From assembly GCA_019636755.1 (NCBI GenBank), contig JAHBWZ010000005.1, positions 272,187-336,186 of the forward strand: 64,000 bases of DNA, written 5' to 3'. A program made the position numbers and the translations under genes. Below the pieces are notes generated by a model. The model made no database searches and was not told the origin of the DNA. It saw nothing but the letters and a program-made list of their open reading frames with translations. Positions 53,550 through 62,852 of this stretch are shown one piece after another. Position 1 is the first letter of the stretch; every line of letters begins with the position of its first letter. The stretch comes from Phycisphaeraceae bacterium (GTDB taxonomy: Bacteria; Planctomycetota; Phycisphaerae; Phycisphaerales; SM1A02).

Positions 53550-54514
53550 CGTCGGGAGCGGCGGCGATGACCCTGGCGGCGGAAGGCGCAGCGGCGGGCG
53601 GCCTGGGCGCGGAGGACCTGCGTGCGCTCGTCGGCGGACTCGACGGCGCGATGCGGGAACTCGGGCGGACGCACGAGCGCCTGCACGCCGAGGTCGCGCG
53701 CCTCCAGTCCGAACTCGCCGAGGCGAACCGGCAGCTGTCCCGGTCGCGGGAACTCGCGGCGCTGGGCGAGATGGCGGCGGGCATCGCGCACGAGGTGCGG
53801 AATCCGCTCGCCTCGATCGAGCTGTACGCGCAGATGCTGGTGGAGGATCTTGCCGATCGCCCGGAACAGCAGTCGATCGGCGAGCGGATCCGGCGGGCGG
53901 TCGCCGATCTCGACGCGGTGGTCCGGGACGTGCTGCTCTTCGCCCGCGAGATGCGCGTCCGCCCGGAGCCGGTCGAGGCCGAGGTGGTCGTCGCCAGGGC
54001 GATCGCGGCGTGCGACGGCATCCTCTCGCGATGCCGGTGCGCCGTGCATGTGCATGCGGCGGCGGAGCCCATGCGGCTCGAGGCCGATGCGCTGCTCCTT
54101 GCGCAGGCATTCGCCAACGTGGTGCGGAACGCCGCGGAGATCATGGCCGAGCACGGTACCGCGGACCCGCGCATCGAGATCGGCATCGACGCGCGCCGCG
54201 TGCGGCTGGGCGCCGGACAGCGCGTCCGCTGCGTCATCGTGTCCATGCGCGATCACGGCCCGGGCATTCCGCCGGAGGTCGTGCATCGCATGTTCAATCC
54301 ATTCTTCACGACCCGTCCGACAGGCACGGGACTCGGACTTGCGATCGTGCAGCGCATCGTCGATGCACACGGCGGTCTCATCGCCGTGTCGTCGGCGCCG
54401 GGCGGCGGTGCGCTTGTCGAGTTCCGGCTTCCGGAGTCCGTCCGGCCGGTGCGGCGCGGACGGTCGGGGCGTGACTCATCCATGTGCAGGGAAGCAGCGG
54501 AGCAGGAATCATGA
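53546..54514 (+). CDS. Soluble sensor histidine kinase (FlgS/NtrB-like)
   Basis: A 322-residue kinase without membrane helices or a PAS domain. An N-terminal coiled coil (about 35-70) leads to the H-box AAGIAHEVRNPLASIELY (His82), N-box VVRNAAEIM, G1 DHGPGIP, F-box NPFFTTRP and G2 GTGLGLAIVQRI. It phosphorylates the regulator encoded next to it. FlgS of epsilonproteobacteria is a similar cytoplasmic kinase that reads the state of the flagellar export gate; by context the same job is likely here. Overlaps both neighbours with ATGA. Confidence 0.93.
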   Translation: MTSGAAAMTLAAEGAAAGGLGAEDLRALVGGLDGAMRELGRTHERLHAEVARLQSELAEANRQLSRSRELAALGEMAAGIAHEVRNPLASIELYAQMLVEDLADRPEQQSIGERIRRAVADLDAVVRDVLLFAREMRVRPEPVEAEVVVARAIAACDGILSRCRCAVHVHAAAEPMRLEADALLLAQAFANVVRNAAEIMAEHGTADPRIEIGIDARRVRLGAGQRVRCVIVSMRDHGPGIPPEVVHRMFNPFFTTRPTGTGLGLAIVQRIVDAHGGLIAVSSAPGGGALVEFRLPESVRPVRRGRSGRDSSMCREAAEQES

Positions 54515-55971
54515 GCAGGGTGCTCGTCGTTGATGACAAGGAGATGATGCGGGACAGCGTGGCGACGACCCTCGCCCGCCGCGGACATGGCGTCGTGACG
54601 GCGCCCGGGGGCGGGATCGCCCTGGAGAAGCTTGCCGCGCGGCCCGTGGACGTCATCGTGACCGACCTGCAGATGCCGGACATGTCCGGCCTGGATCTGC
54701 TGGCGCGGGTCCGCGAGATCGACGAGGACCTCCCGGTCATCGTGATCACGGCGTACGGCACGATCGAGAACGCGGTGCAGGCGATGAAGCAGGGGGCGCA
54801 CGACTACATCACCAAGCCGTTCTCCGGCGACGAACTGGTGGTGGCGGTGGAACGGGCCATCGAGCATCGCGCGCTGCGCCGCGACAACCAGGTGCTCCGC
54901 GCCGAGGCGGAGTCACGGAATCCCGGCGGGCGACGGCACGACTTCATCGGCAGCGCACCGGCGATCCAGCGCCTGCGCGCCAGTCTCGGCCGCATCGCCG
55001 AGAGCCAGGGCGCCGTGCTGATCGGCGGTGAATCGGGCACCGGCAAGGAAGTGGTGGCGCGCTGGATTCATGACAACAGCCCCCGCGCTGCCCAGCCCTT
55101 CCTGGCCGTGAACTGCGCGGCCATGCCCGCGTCTCTGCTGGAGTCCGAACTCTTCGGCCATGAGCGCGGCGCGTTCACGGGCGCGGATCGGCTTCGGAAG
55201 GGCCGGTTCGAACTGGCCGACGGCGGCACGCTCCTGCTCGACGAGATCAGTGAGATCGACCCCGCGCTCCAGGCGAAGCTCCTGCGCGTGCTCCAGGAGC
55301 AGACGTTCGAGCGCGTCGGCTCCAGCCGGAGCATCCGCGTCGACGTGCGCGTGATCGCGACGACGAACCGGACGCTTCCCGACGAGGTCGCGAAGGGAGC
55401 GTTCCGCCAGGACCTCTTCTACCGGCTGAACGTGCTCCCGCTGACCCTGCCGCCGCTCCGAGAGCGCCGCGAGGACATCGCGGAACTCGCGGCGTTCTTC
55501 CTGGCGCAGGTCTCGCGGCGCGAAGGCGGCGCGCGGCGGTGCCTCGCGACCGGTGCCCTGGAACTGCTCGTCGCCTATGACTGGCCGGGCAACGTCCGTG
55601 AACTCCAGAACATCTGCGAGCGCGCCGCGGTCCTGGCCGCCGGCAGCGAGATCGACGCCGACCTGATCCGTCCCTGGCTCTCGCTCTCCGCCGCGGCCAC
55701 CGGTCCCCGCGCAACGTCCCCCGGCGCGCCGGGCGCGACGGCGACGTCCACGGTCGAACTCAAGCCCGGCGCGGCGGGCGTGCCCGGCATCGTCTGCGAC
55801 GGCGATCGAGTGACGCTGGACCAGATCGAGCGGGAGGCGATCGTGGCGACGCTGGAGCGCTTCGGCCGCCACCGGGCGCGGAGCGCCCGGGCGCTCGGGA
55901 TCGGGATCCGGACCCTCGGGCTCAAGCTCAAGAAGTGGAAGGAAGAGCAGCTGGTCGCGGAGGACCTCTGA
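54511..55971 (+). CDS. Sigma-54-dependent response regulator (FlgR/NtrC-like)
   Basis: A 486-residue three-domain activator. Receiver: acidic pair at 8-9, phospho-accepting Asp52 (VTDLQMPDMSG), Lys102. AAA+ domain: Walker A GESGTGKE (173-180), sigma-54 contact loop GAFTGA (220-225), Walker B LLLDEISEID, and the Arg-finger region RQDLFYRLNVLPL. A long Ala/Gly/Pro linker joins a Fis-type helix-turn-helix (REAIVATLERFGRHRARSAR). It opens sigma-54 promoters when phosphorylated by the kinase upstream, most likely those of the flagellar genes beginning at flgB. Confidence 0.95.
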   Translation: MSRVLVVDDKEMMRDSVATTLARRGHGVVTAPGGGIALEKLAARPVDVIVTDLQMPDMSGLDLLARVREIDEDLPVIVITAYGTIENAVQAMKQGAHDYITKPFSGDELVVAVERAIEHRALRRDNQVLRAEAESRNPGGRRHDFIGSAPAIQRLRASLGRIAESQGAVLIGGESGTGKEVVARWIHDNSPRAAQPFLAVNCAAMPASLLESELFGHERGAFTGADRLRKGRFELADGGTLLLDEISEIDPALQAKLLRVLQEQTFERVGSSRSIRVDVRVIATTNRTLPDEVAKGAFRQDLFYRLNVLPLTLPPLRERREDIAELAAFFLAQVSRREGGARRCLATGALELLVAYDWPGNVRELQNICERAAVLAAGSEIDADLIRPWLSLSAAATGPRATSPGAPGATATSTVELKPGAAGVPGIVCDGDRVTLDQIEREAIVATLERFGRHRARSARALGIGIRTLGLKLKKWKEEQLVAEDL

Positions 55972-56024
55972 GCTGCGCGCATGGCGCGCCTCCCGCGCGC
56001 CTCCCGCGCGGGGCGTCGCGTGCG

Positions 56025-56040
56025 CGGCGCGCCGCTTGCA
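56025..56040 (+). promoter_or_regulatory. Candidate sigma-54 (-24/-12) promoter of flgB
   Basis: CGGCGCGCCGCTTGCA has GG (56026-56027) and GC (56038-56039) separated by exactly 10 nt, and TTGCA at the -12 end, as in the sigma-54 consensus. It lies between the sigma-54 activator gene and flgB, about 60 nt before ATG 56101. High GC raises the odds of a chance match. Confidence 0.5.
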
Positions 56041-56100
56041 TCGAAACGGGCGCGGGCAGGCACCGGAGCGTCTCCGGGCCTGCGCCGGGAGCACGGACCC

Positions 56101-56538
56101 ATGTTCGCCGGAGTACACGACGCAGATTCCCTTCCGACGCTCGAGCGACTTCTGCGCTTTTCCGGCGCCCGACAGCGGATCCTTGCGCACAACCTGGCCA
56201 ACCTGGACACGCCGGACTTCCGGCCGGTCGACGTCAGCGTGTCCGGGTTCCGCGCCGCCCTCGGTGAGGCGGTCGATGCCCGGCGGGCGCGGTCCGGCGG
56301 GCGCGGCGGGCCGCTCGGGCCGGTCGAATCGGACGACGTGCGCTTCGACGACGCGGGGCGGATCCTCCTGGAGCCGCGCCCGATCGGTGACAACATCCTG
56401 TTCCACGACGGGAACGACCGAGATCCCGAGCGGCTGGTCCAGGCGATGGTTGAGAACTTCGAGGCGTTCCGCGTCACCGCCGATCTCATCCGGACCCGGT
56501 ACGAGGTCCTGCTGTCCGCGATCCGGGAGCAGCCGTGA
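56101..56538 (+). CDS. flgB: Flagellar basal-body rod protein FlgB
   Basis: A 145-residue rod protein. The N-terminal rod motif is ARQRILAHNLANLDTPDFRP, and the C-terminal helix is LIRTRYEVLLSAIREQ. FlgB is a proximal rod subunit built on the MS ring and exported by the flagellar type III machine. ATG 56101 is preceded by GGGAG about 9 nt upstream; the frame extends further to 55981 without homology. It opens the likely sigma-54-driven operon and precedes flgC by 45 nt. Confidence 0.95.
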   Translation: MFAGVHDADSLPTLERLLRFSGARQRILAHNLANLDTPDFRPVDVSVSGFRAALGEAVDARRARSGGRGGPLGPVESDDVRFDDAGRILLEPRPIGDNILFHDGNDRDPERLVQAMVENFEAFRVTADLIRTRYEVLLSAIREQP

Positions 56539-56583
56539 TGACGATGAGAACGCCAGGGTCCGGCGGGCCCGCGAGGAGCAGCG

Positions 56584-56988
56584 ATGTACGGTGCGCTTGA
56601 CATCTCGACATCGGGCATGGTGGCGCAGCGCGTGCGCCTCTCCACGATCTCGGCGAATCTTGCGCAGCGTGACGCCATCCTGAATGCGGACGGCGACTAC
56701 GAGCCCTACCGGCGCCGGATCCCGGTCTTTGCGGCGGGCGACCCCGCTTCCGCCGACGGACTGGGCGTGCACGTTGCCGGGATCATCGAGGATGACGCGC
56801 CGCTGCGGATGAAGTACGAGCCGGAGTCGCCCTGGGCGGACGCCTCGGGCTACGTGCACTATCCGAACGTCGATCCCGTGATCGAGCAGATGAACGCGAT
56901 GGAGGCGCTTCGCGCGTACGAAGCCAACGTCAGCGCCGCGGAAACGACCAAGTCGATGGTCGCCGCGGCCCTGCGGATGCTTGCGTGA
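56584..56988 (+). CDS. flgC: Flagellar basal-body rod protein FlgC
   Basis: A 134-residue rod protein: MYGALDISTSGMVAQRVRL at the N terminus, then SANLAQRDAIL, the FlgC-type segment YPNVDPVIEQMNAMEALRAY, and a C-terminal helix VSAAETTKSMVAAALRML. It assembles with FlgB and FlgF in the rod. GAGGAG sits about 6 nt before ATG. Normal size for the family. Confidence 0.97.
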   Translation: MYGALDISTSGMVAQRVRLSTISANLAQRDAILNADGDYEPYRRRIPVFAAGDPASADGLGVHVAGIIEDDAPLRMKYEPESPWADASGYVHYPNVDPVIEQMNAMEALRAYEANVSAAETTKSMVAAALRMLA

Positions 56989-57012
56989 GGCGGGCCGGAA
57001 GGAGACTGAGCG

Positions 57013-57345
57013 ATGGACGACCCACTGGGACTCATCGGACGTGCCGGCGGTGCCGGGCCGGGCGGACTCCGGCCGATCGGGCCGATGCGCGGCGTCGGCG
57101 GCGCCGACGGGGCCGCGGCGGGCGGGCCGAAGTTCCGCGAACTCCTGGAACGGGAACTGGAGCGGGTCAACGAACTGCAGCGTGATGCCATGCAGGCGGC
57201 CGAGGACCTGGCCACCGGACGTCGCGACGATCTCGAGGGCGCCATCCTCGCGACCCAGAAGGCGGACGCGGCGTTCCGGCTCCTGCTCAGCGTGCGCAAC
57301 AAGGTCATGGAGGCATACGAGGAGATCAAGCAGGTCCGCGTGTGA
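57013..57345 (+). CDS. fliE: Flagellar hook-basal body protein FliE
   Basis: A 110-residue protein with a Gly/Pro-rich N terminus and the FliE C-terminal domain: FRELLERELERVNELQRDA, DLEGAILATQKADAAFRLLL, VRNKVMEAYEEIKQVRV. FliE joins the MS ring to the rod. AAGGAGA lies just before the ATG. Confidence 0.97.
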   Translation: MDDPLGLIGRAGGAGPGGLRPIGPMRGVGGADGAAAGGPKFRELLERELERVNELQRDAMQAAEDLATGRRDDLEGAILATQKADAAFRLLLSVRNKVMEAYEEIKQVRV

Positions 57346-57350
57346 TCTGC

Positions 57351-57356
57351 TATCTT
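57351..57356 (+). promoter_or_regulatory. Possible internal promoter before fliF
   Basis: TATCTT about 110 nt before the fliF start, in one of the few gaps of this cluster (57346-57464). It could give extra fliF expression, but no -35 is visible. Confidence 0.25.
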
Positions 57357-57464
57357 CCGGCCGCAGGTCCTCCAGGCAGGATGCCGACGGGGACATGAGA
57401 CATGGGAAGGCACGGCGGCGGAGGGAGTCCGCCGCAGCCGATCGAGAGGCACGGAGGCCGTTCG

Positions 57465-59153
57465 ATGCAGGCAGTCAGTCGATCGTTCAGTCGATCGTTG
57501 TCGACGATCGGGCATCAGTTGAAATCGCTTTCGGTGGCAGCGCGCCTCCTCGTCGGCGCGACGGTGGTCATCATCGTCATGCTGCTCGTGCTCGTGTCGC
57601 TCCTCTCGGGGCGCCGCGATCTCGCGCCGCTCGGACTGCGCGGCGGCATGCCGGAGGACACGCGGCACCAGGTGGTCGCGGAACTCGAGGAAGCCGGCAT
57701 CCCGTGGGAGTTCCGCGGCGGTGATCTCTGGGTGGCCCGGCAGCACCGGCACGTGGCGCTGGCGCGACTCGGCGAGCGACAGATCATCCAGGGCGACCAG
57801 ATCGACTTCGAGTCGGTCTTCCGCGACGACAGCCCGTTCACCGACCGCGAGACCCGGCGCCAGCGCGGCCTGGTCGCGAAGCAGAACGAGGTCGCCCGCG
57901 CCATCGGGGAGATGCGCGGCGTTCTCCGGGCGCGCGTGGTCTACGCGGTGCCGGAGACCCGGCCCGGGTTCGGCGCGGCGCACATCGAGCCCAGCGCGTC
58001 GGTGTTCATCACGCCGGACGGCACCGAACTGGCGCGTGCGACCGCCGATGCGATCGCACGCTTCGTCGCCGGGTCGCATCCCGGGCTCAAGGCCGGCAAG
58101 GTCACCGTGGTGGATGCACGTACCGGGCGGACGGTGCAGGTGCGCGCGGACGACGACTTCGACGTCGATCGCCATCTCGACGTGACCCGCGCGCACGAGC
58201 GGCACATGGAGGAGAAGCTCCGCAGCGTCCTGGAGTACATCCCCGGCGTCATCGTCGCCGTGACCGCCGTGGTCGACACCGATCGCGTGGAGGAGCGGCG
58301 GACCGCGTTCGACGATCCGAAGCAGGGCCTGCTGCGCGAGCGGAGCCAGGAGACGGAGGCGCAGAACCAGGCCGCCGCCCGCGAGCCGGGCGTGCGTACG
58401 AACGCGACAGTGAGCGTGGGCGTGACGCCGCAGCGCACGAGTTCCACGCGCGTGACCGACAGCCGGACCGACATGCAGCCGGCCTTCGGAAACCTGCAGA
58501 GTCACACCCGGCGTGCCGGCGGCGTGGCCCGCCGCTACAACACGTCCGTCCAGATACCGCGCGACTACCTGGTCGGGCTCTGGCGGGAAGAGCAGGGAGA
58601 GACCGGCGGCGACCCCGACGCGGCGGCGCTCTCGGCGATGCTCGACCGTTTCCGGGTGCGCGTGGCCGAGGGCGTACGCACGCTCGTCACGCTCGGCGAT
58701 GCGGAGAGCGGTGCGGTGGGAACCGTGTTCGTCGACGTCTACTCGCCCGTCTCCGCGGAGACGGTCCTTGCCGGCTGGAGCGCCGGTCTCGCGTCCGGGC
58801 CGGGCGGCATCGGGTCCGCACTGGCGCCGGAGGGCATGGTGCGGATGATCGTGCTCGGTGGACTTGCGGCCGTCAGTCTCTTCCTGATGTTCATGGTCGT
58901 GCGCCGTGCGAACCGCGCCGAGGCGCTGCCGACCGCGGAGGAACTGGTGGGCATGGCGCCGCCGGTGGCCGGGGGCGCCGATGAACTCATCGGCGAAGCG
59001 GACGAGGGGACGGCGGCGATGGAGGGCGTGGAGATCGACGAGTCCAGGGTCCGCCGGCAGCAGATGCTGGACCAGATCAACGCACTCGCATCCGGCACGC
59101 CCGAAGAGGCGGCCATGCTGGTGCGGCGATGGGTGCGGACGGATGAGCCGTGA
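57465..59153 (+). CDS. fliF: Flagellar MS-ring protein FliF
   Basis: A 562-residue membrane protein: first helix VGATVVIIVMLLVLVSLLSG, ring-building domains with VARQHRHVALARLGERQIIQ, RQRGLVAKQNEVARAIGEM and ASVFITPDGTELA, a middle part with LEYIPGVIVAVTAVVDTDRVEE, a second helix MVRMIVLGGLAAVSLFLMFMVV, and the C-terminal FliG-binding tail (RRQQMLDQINALASGTPEEAAMLVRRWV). FliF forms the MS ring in the inner membrane. GGAGG 8 nt before ATG 57465 decides the start; ATG 57402 is in frame. Confidence 0.97.
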   Translation: MQAVSRSFSRSLSTIGHQLKSLSVAARLLVGATVVIIVMLLVLVSLLSGRRDLAPLGLRGGMPEDTRHQVVAELEEAGIPWEFRGGDLWVARQHRHVALARLGERQIIQGDQIDFESVFRDDSPFTDRETRRQRGLVAKQNEVARAIGEMRGVLRARVVYAVPETRPGFGAAHIEPSASVFITPDGTELARATADAIARFVAGSHPGLKAGKVTVVDARTGRTVQVRADDDFDVDRHLDVTRAHERHMEEKLRSVLEYIPGVIVAVTAVVDTDRVEERRTAFDDPKQGLLRERSQETEAQNQAAAREPGVRTNATVSVGVTPQRTSSTRVTDSRTDMQPAFGNLQSHTRRAGGVARRYNTSVQIPRDYLVGLWREEQGETGGDPDAAALSAMLDRFRVRVAEGVRTLVTLGDAESGAVGTVFVDVYSPVSAETVLAGWSAGLASGPGGIGSALAPEGMVRMIVLGGLAAVSLFLMFMVVRRANRAEALPTAEELVGMAPPVAGGADELIGEADEGTAAMEGVEIDESRVRRQQMLDQINALASGTPEEAAMLVRRWVRTDEP

Positions 59154-59188
59154 CCCTCGGATCATGAATGAACCGCAGAGGAGGTTCC

Positions 59189-60223
59189 GTGCGCGGCAAC
59201 CAGCGGCTTCCTGACGACCTCAGCCAGCTCACCGGCGTCACCAAGGCGGCCATCCTCGTCCTCTGCCTGAACCATGAGGCGGCGCGATCGCTGCTGAAGG
59301 AACTGCCGACCGAGACCGTGGAGGAAGTGACGCGGGTCCTTGCATCGCTGGGCGAGGTTCCCACCGCCCTGGCCGACAAGGTCATCGAGGAGTTCTACGC
59401 GATGCGCCTCGCGAGCCAGTACTCGCGGGAGGGCGGCCTCGACTACGCCAAGATCCTGCTGCGCGAGTCACTGGATCCGAAACTTGCTGATCGCGTGATC
59501 TCCCAGATCCAGACGCAGGTGCAGAAGACGCCGTTCGCGTTCCTCCAGAAGGCGGAGAGCGAGAATCTCCTGACCTTCATCGAGGAGGAGCATCCGCAGA
59601 CGATCGCGCTCATCATCTCGCACCTCTCGCATCACAAGGCATCCGAGATCCTCGCGGGACTCCCGGAGCAGAAGCAGGTGGAGGTGGTCCGGCGCGTCGC
59701 GGGCATGGACCAGACGAACCCGGAGGTGATCCGCCAGGTGGAGGCGGGCCTGGAGGCACGCCTCTCCAACATGCTGATGCACTCGATGGAGCGGGTGGGC
59801 GGGGTGGAGACGGTGGCGGAGATTCTCAATCTCTGCGACCGCGCGACGGAGCGGTCGATCCTCGACGGCATCGAACAGGAGGATCCGGAACTCGTCGAGG
59901 ACATCCGGCGGCTCATGTTCGTCTTCGAGGACATCCGGCTCGTCAACGACAAGGGCATCCAGGCCGTCCTCAAGGAGATCGAGAACGACGAACTCTGCCT
60001 GGCGCTCAAGACGGCAAGCGAGGAACTCAAGGAGAAACTGCTCGGCAACATGTCCACGCGGGCCGCCGAGATGATCCGCGAGGACATGCAGTACATGGGA
60101 CCGGTCCGGCTGAGCGACGTCGAGACCGCGCAGCAGCGGATCGTCGACGTGGTCCGCCGGCTCGAGGAGTCCGGGGAGATCATCATCACCGGGCGCGGCG
60201 GCGAGAAGGACCTGGTGGTCTGA
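59189..60223 (+). CDS. fliG: Flagellar motor switch protein FliG
   Basis: About 344 residues covering the FliG N, middle and C domains: LSQLTGVTKAAILVLCLNHE, then the EHPQTIALIISHLSHHKASEIL middle-domain signature, and RLMFVFEDIRLVNDKGIQAV with LSTR-equivalent GNMSTRAAEMIREDM. It couples the MS ring to the C ring and MotA. AGGAGG lies only 4 nt before GTG 59189, which I use; ATG 59168 in the same frame is possible but has no ribosome site. Confidence 0.96.
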   Translation: MRGNQRLPDDLSQLTGVTKAAILVLCLNHEAARSLLKELPTETVEEVTRVLASLGEVPTALADKVIEEFYAMRLASQYSREGGLDYAKILLRESLDPKLADRVISQIQTQVQKTPFAFLQKAESENLLTFIEEEHPQTIALIISHLSHHKASEILAGLPEQKQVEVVRRVAGMDQTNPEVIRQVEAGLEARLSNMLMHSMERVGGVETVAEILNLCDRATERSILDGIEQEDPELVEDIRRLMFVFEDIRLVNDKGIQAVLKEIENDELCLALKTASEELKEKLLGNMSTRAAEMIREDMQYMGPVRLSDVETAQQRIVDVVRRLEESGEIIITGRGGEKDLVV

Positions 60224-60241
60224 CCCCGGGCGGCGAAGTAC

Positions 60242-61003
60242 ATGCCGGTGATCAAGGGCGCATCCTCCAGCCTTCCCAGGGACACGATCGTCCTGGACTT
60301 CGGCGACCTTGCACGGCAGGGCGAGGCGATCCTCGAGCGCGCGCGGCGCGAGGCGGATCGCATCCTCGCCGAGGCGCGGGCGGAGGCCGCCCGCCTCGTG
60401 GCGGGCGCGGAGGAACGCGGATACCGGGAGGGGTTCGAACGCGGAATCGCCGAGGGCCGGGAGGAAGGCGTCGCGGCCGGCCGCGCGGCGGCGGAGCGTG
60501 CGCGCGCCGCCGAACTCGACGCGCTGCTCGCGTCATGGACCGGCGTCATCGACGGGTGGGAGCGCGATACCGGGGACATGCTGCAGCGGGCGCGGGAGGA
60601 TCTCGTCGGCCTGGCCATCGCGATTGCGTCGCGCCTGGTGCGCCGCATCATCGACACGGACGTCCGGGTCGCCGCCGCGCAGGTGGAAGCCGCGCTGGAA
60701 CTCGCGGCCCGCTCGACGCACGTCCGCATCCGCGTGAATCCGCAGGACGCTGCCGGGATCGACGCGATGCTGCCGGACCTGCGGGCGCGGACCCGCGCCG
60801 CGGCGCGGGTGGAGATCGTCGCCGACCCCGCGATCGACCGGGGCGGCACCGTTCTCCGGACGGATCACGGCGAAATCGATGCCCGACTGGAGACGCAGCT
60901 CGCGCGCATCACCCGGGCACTCTGTCCCGGCGCGGCACACCCGGGCGGCGGGCGCGCCGCGGACATGCGCGACGAAGCCGCGGACGGGGAGCCCGCGCCG
61001 TGA
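60242..61003 (+). CDS. fliH: Flagellar export regulator FliH
   Basis: A 253-residue protein with a long coiled coil (ILERARREADRILAEARAEA), a glycine-repeat helix GYREGFERGIAEGREEGVAAG typical of FliH, and the C-terminal half resembling ATP-synthase delta/HrpE (VRIRVNPQDAAGIDAML, VEIVADPAIDRGGTVLRTDHGEIDARLETQL). It binds and restrains the FliI ATPase. The stop overlaps the fliI GTG. Confidence 0.94.
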   Translation: MPVIKGASSSLPRDTIVLDFGDLARQGEAILERARREADRILAEARAEAARLVAGAEERGYREGFERGIAEGREEGVAAGRAAAERARAAELDALLASWTGVIDGWERDTGDMLQRAREDLVGLAIAIASRLVRRIIDTDVRVAAAQVEAALELAARSTHVRIRVNPQDAAGIDAMLPDLRARTRAAARVEIVADPAIDRGGTVLRTDHGEIDARLETQLARITRALCPGAAHPGGGRAADMRDEAADGEPAP

Positions 61004-62397
61004 GCCTGTTCCAGGCGGAACTCGAACGGCTGGCGCGTCTGGAGCCCCGTTCCGTCACGGGCACCGTGCGGCAGCTCCGCGGCCTCACCCTGCTCGCGCG
61101 CGACTGTCCGCTCCCGGTCGGGTCGCTCGTCGCCATCGAGGACCGCGGGTGCGGCGCGCCCGGCGCCGCTTCCGGCGCGTGGTCGGCGGCGCCGCGCCTC
61201 GGCGAGATCGTCGGGTTCGACGGCGACGATGCGATTCTCATGCTCTTCGGCGAAGCATCCGGCATCGCGCCGGGGCAGCAGGTGCGCGGGCTCGAGGTGG
61301 CGCCGACGATCCCCGTCAGCCCGACGCTCCTGGGGCGCGTGATCGATCCGCTGGGGAATCCCATGGACGGGCGCGGACCGGTGCGCGACTCGCAACCGGT
61401 CCCGCTGCACGCGGTTCCGACCGCCGCCCTGCGCCGGCGCCGCATCAGTGAACCGATGCCGACCGGCATCCGCGCCATCGACGGCATGCTGACGCTCGGC
61501 CGCGGCCAGCGCATCGGGATCATGGCCGGACCCGGGGTGGGCAAGTCCACGCTGCTCGCCATGATGGCGCGCGGGACCGCCGCCGACGTGACGGTCATCG
61601 GGCTCATCGGCGAGCGGGGACGGGAGGTCCGCGACTTCATCGAGGACGCACTGGGTGCCGAGGGGCTTGCCCGCGCGGTGCTGGTGGTGGCGACCGGGGA
61701 CGAGTCGCCGCTGCTCCGCGTGCGCGCGGCCTGGGCCGCCTGCGCCATCGCGGAGTTCTTCAGCGCGCGCGGGCAGGACGTCATGCTGCTGATGGACTCG
61801 GTCACGCGATTCGCGCAGGCGCAGCGGCAGATCGGGCTGGCCGTCGGCGAGCCCCCGGCGACGAAGGGATACCCGCCGAGCGTCTTCGCGCTGCTCCCGC
61901 GCCTGCTCGAACGCGCCGGCGCGGTCGGGACGCACGGCTCGATCACGGGGATCTACACCGTCCTCGTCGAGGGGGACGATCTCACCGAGCCGGTCACGGA
62001 CGCGGCGCGCGGGGTGCTCGACGGGCACATCGTGCTGTCGAGGCGGCTGGCCGGACGCGGACACCATCCGTCCATCGACATCATGGAATCGATTTCCCGC
62101 GTGGCGGATGACGTCAGCCAGCCCGCGCAGATCGAGGCGCGCCGGCTGGTCCGCCGCCTGGAGGCGGCCTACCGGGAGGCCGAGGAACTCATCTCGATCG
62201 GCGCGTACGTGCGCGGCTCCAGCCGTGACGTGGATGCCGCGCTCCTGCTGCACGATGAGATCGCGCGGTTTCTTCAGCAGGATCGCCGCGAGGCGTCGGC
62301 GTTCCCGGAGACGTGCCGCCGGCTCAACGAACTCGCCCTCCACGGCGCGAAGGCGCTCGCCGCCGGTCCCGCGCGACCCGCCGGAGTCCCGACGTGA
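61000..62397 (+). CDS. fliI: Flagellum-specific ATPase FliI
   Basis: A 465-residue F1-like ATPase: N-terminal barrel (about 18-100), Walker A AGPGVGKST (near 176-184), GLIGERGREVRDF, Walker B VMLLMDSVTRFAQAQR, PATKGYPPSVFALLPRLLERAG and the C-terminal helical cap. FliI unfolds and delivers export substrates to the flagellar type III gate. GTG 61000 overlaps the fliH stop, and the frame begins just before the barrel; the longer frame back to 60535 is the shadow of fliH. Confidence 0.97.
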   Translation: MSLFQAELERLARLEPRSVTGTVRQLRGLTLLARDCPLPVGSLVAIEDRGCGAPGAASGAWSAAPRLGEIVGFDGDDAILMLFGEASGIAPGQQVRGLEVAPTIPVSPTLLGRVIDPLGNPMDGRGPVRDSQPVPLHAVPTAALRRRRISEPMPTGIRAIDGMLTLGRGQRIGIMAGPGVGKSTLLAMMARGTAADVTVIGLIGERGREVRDFIEDALGAEGLARAVLVVATGDESPLLRVRAAWAACAIAEFFSARGQDVMLLMDSVTRFAQAQRQIGLAVGEPPATKGYPPSVFALLPRLLERAGAVGTHGSITGIYTVLVEGDDLTEPVTDAARGVLDGHIVLSRRLAGRGHHPSIDIMESISRVADDVSQPAQIEARRLVRRLEAAYREAEELISIGAYVRGSSRDVDAALLLHDEIARFLQQDRREASAFPETCRRLNELALHGAKALAAGPARPAGVPT

Positions 62398-62852
62398 CGC
62401 GCTTCCGCTTCCGGCTCGATCCGCTGCTGGCGCGTCGCGCCCGCGAGGAGCGCGTGGTGCAGGGCGAGGTCGCCAGTCTCATCGCGCAGGCGCAGACGCT
62501 CGAACAGGCCATCCGCACCTGCCAGGAGCGCATCCGCTCCGGCAAGTCCGCGCAGCGCGACGGCCTGGTCGGCGCGGTCGACCTGGGGACGCTCCGGGAC
62601 GAAGCGGCCGGCGCGGTCCGCGCGATGTCCGATGCACAGAAGCTCGTGCTTGAGCTGGCCGCGGTCCATCGCCGGATGGAAAGCGCCCGGGGGCGCCTGA
62701 CCGAGTGCGCCCGGAAGCGTCGATCGCTCGAACTCATCCGGGATCAGCGGTTCCAGGCATTCCGCCGGGAGGAGGCCCGACGGGAGACCTCCGACCTGGA
62801 CGAAGCGGCGTCACGGATCCGGTCCGTGGTCGCAGGAGATGATGCGCCATGA
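62394..62852 (+). CDS. fliJ: Flagellar export protein FliJ
   Basis: A 152-residue coiled-coil protein with FRFRLDPLLARRAREERVVQ at the N terminus and FRREEARRETSDLDEAASR at the C terminus, the usual FliJ layout. FliJ is the stalk-like partner of the FliI ring. GTG 62394 overlaps the fliI stop; its stop overlaps the next ATG. Confidence 0.9.
   Translation: MTRFRFRLDPLLARRAREERVVQGEVASLIAQAQTLEQAIRTCQERIRSGKSAQRDGLVGAVDLGTLRDEAAGAVRAMSDAQKLVLELAAVHRRMESARGRLTECARKRRSLELIRDQRFQAFRREEARRETSDLDEAASRIRSVVAGDDAP

Noticed and set aside
55981..56100. N-terminal extension of FlgB from ATG 55981
   Set aside because: Arg-rich, unlike any FlgB; it would cover the sigma-54-like element, and ATG 56101 has a ribosome-binding site directly before the rod motif.
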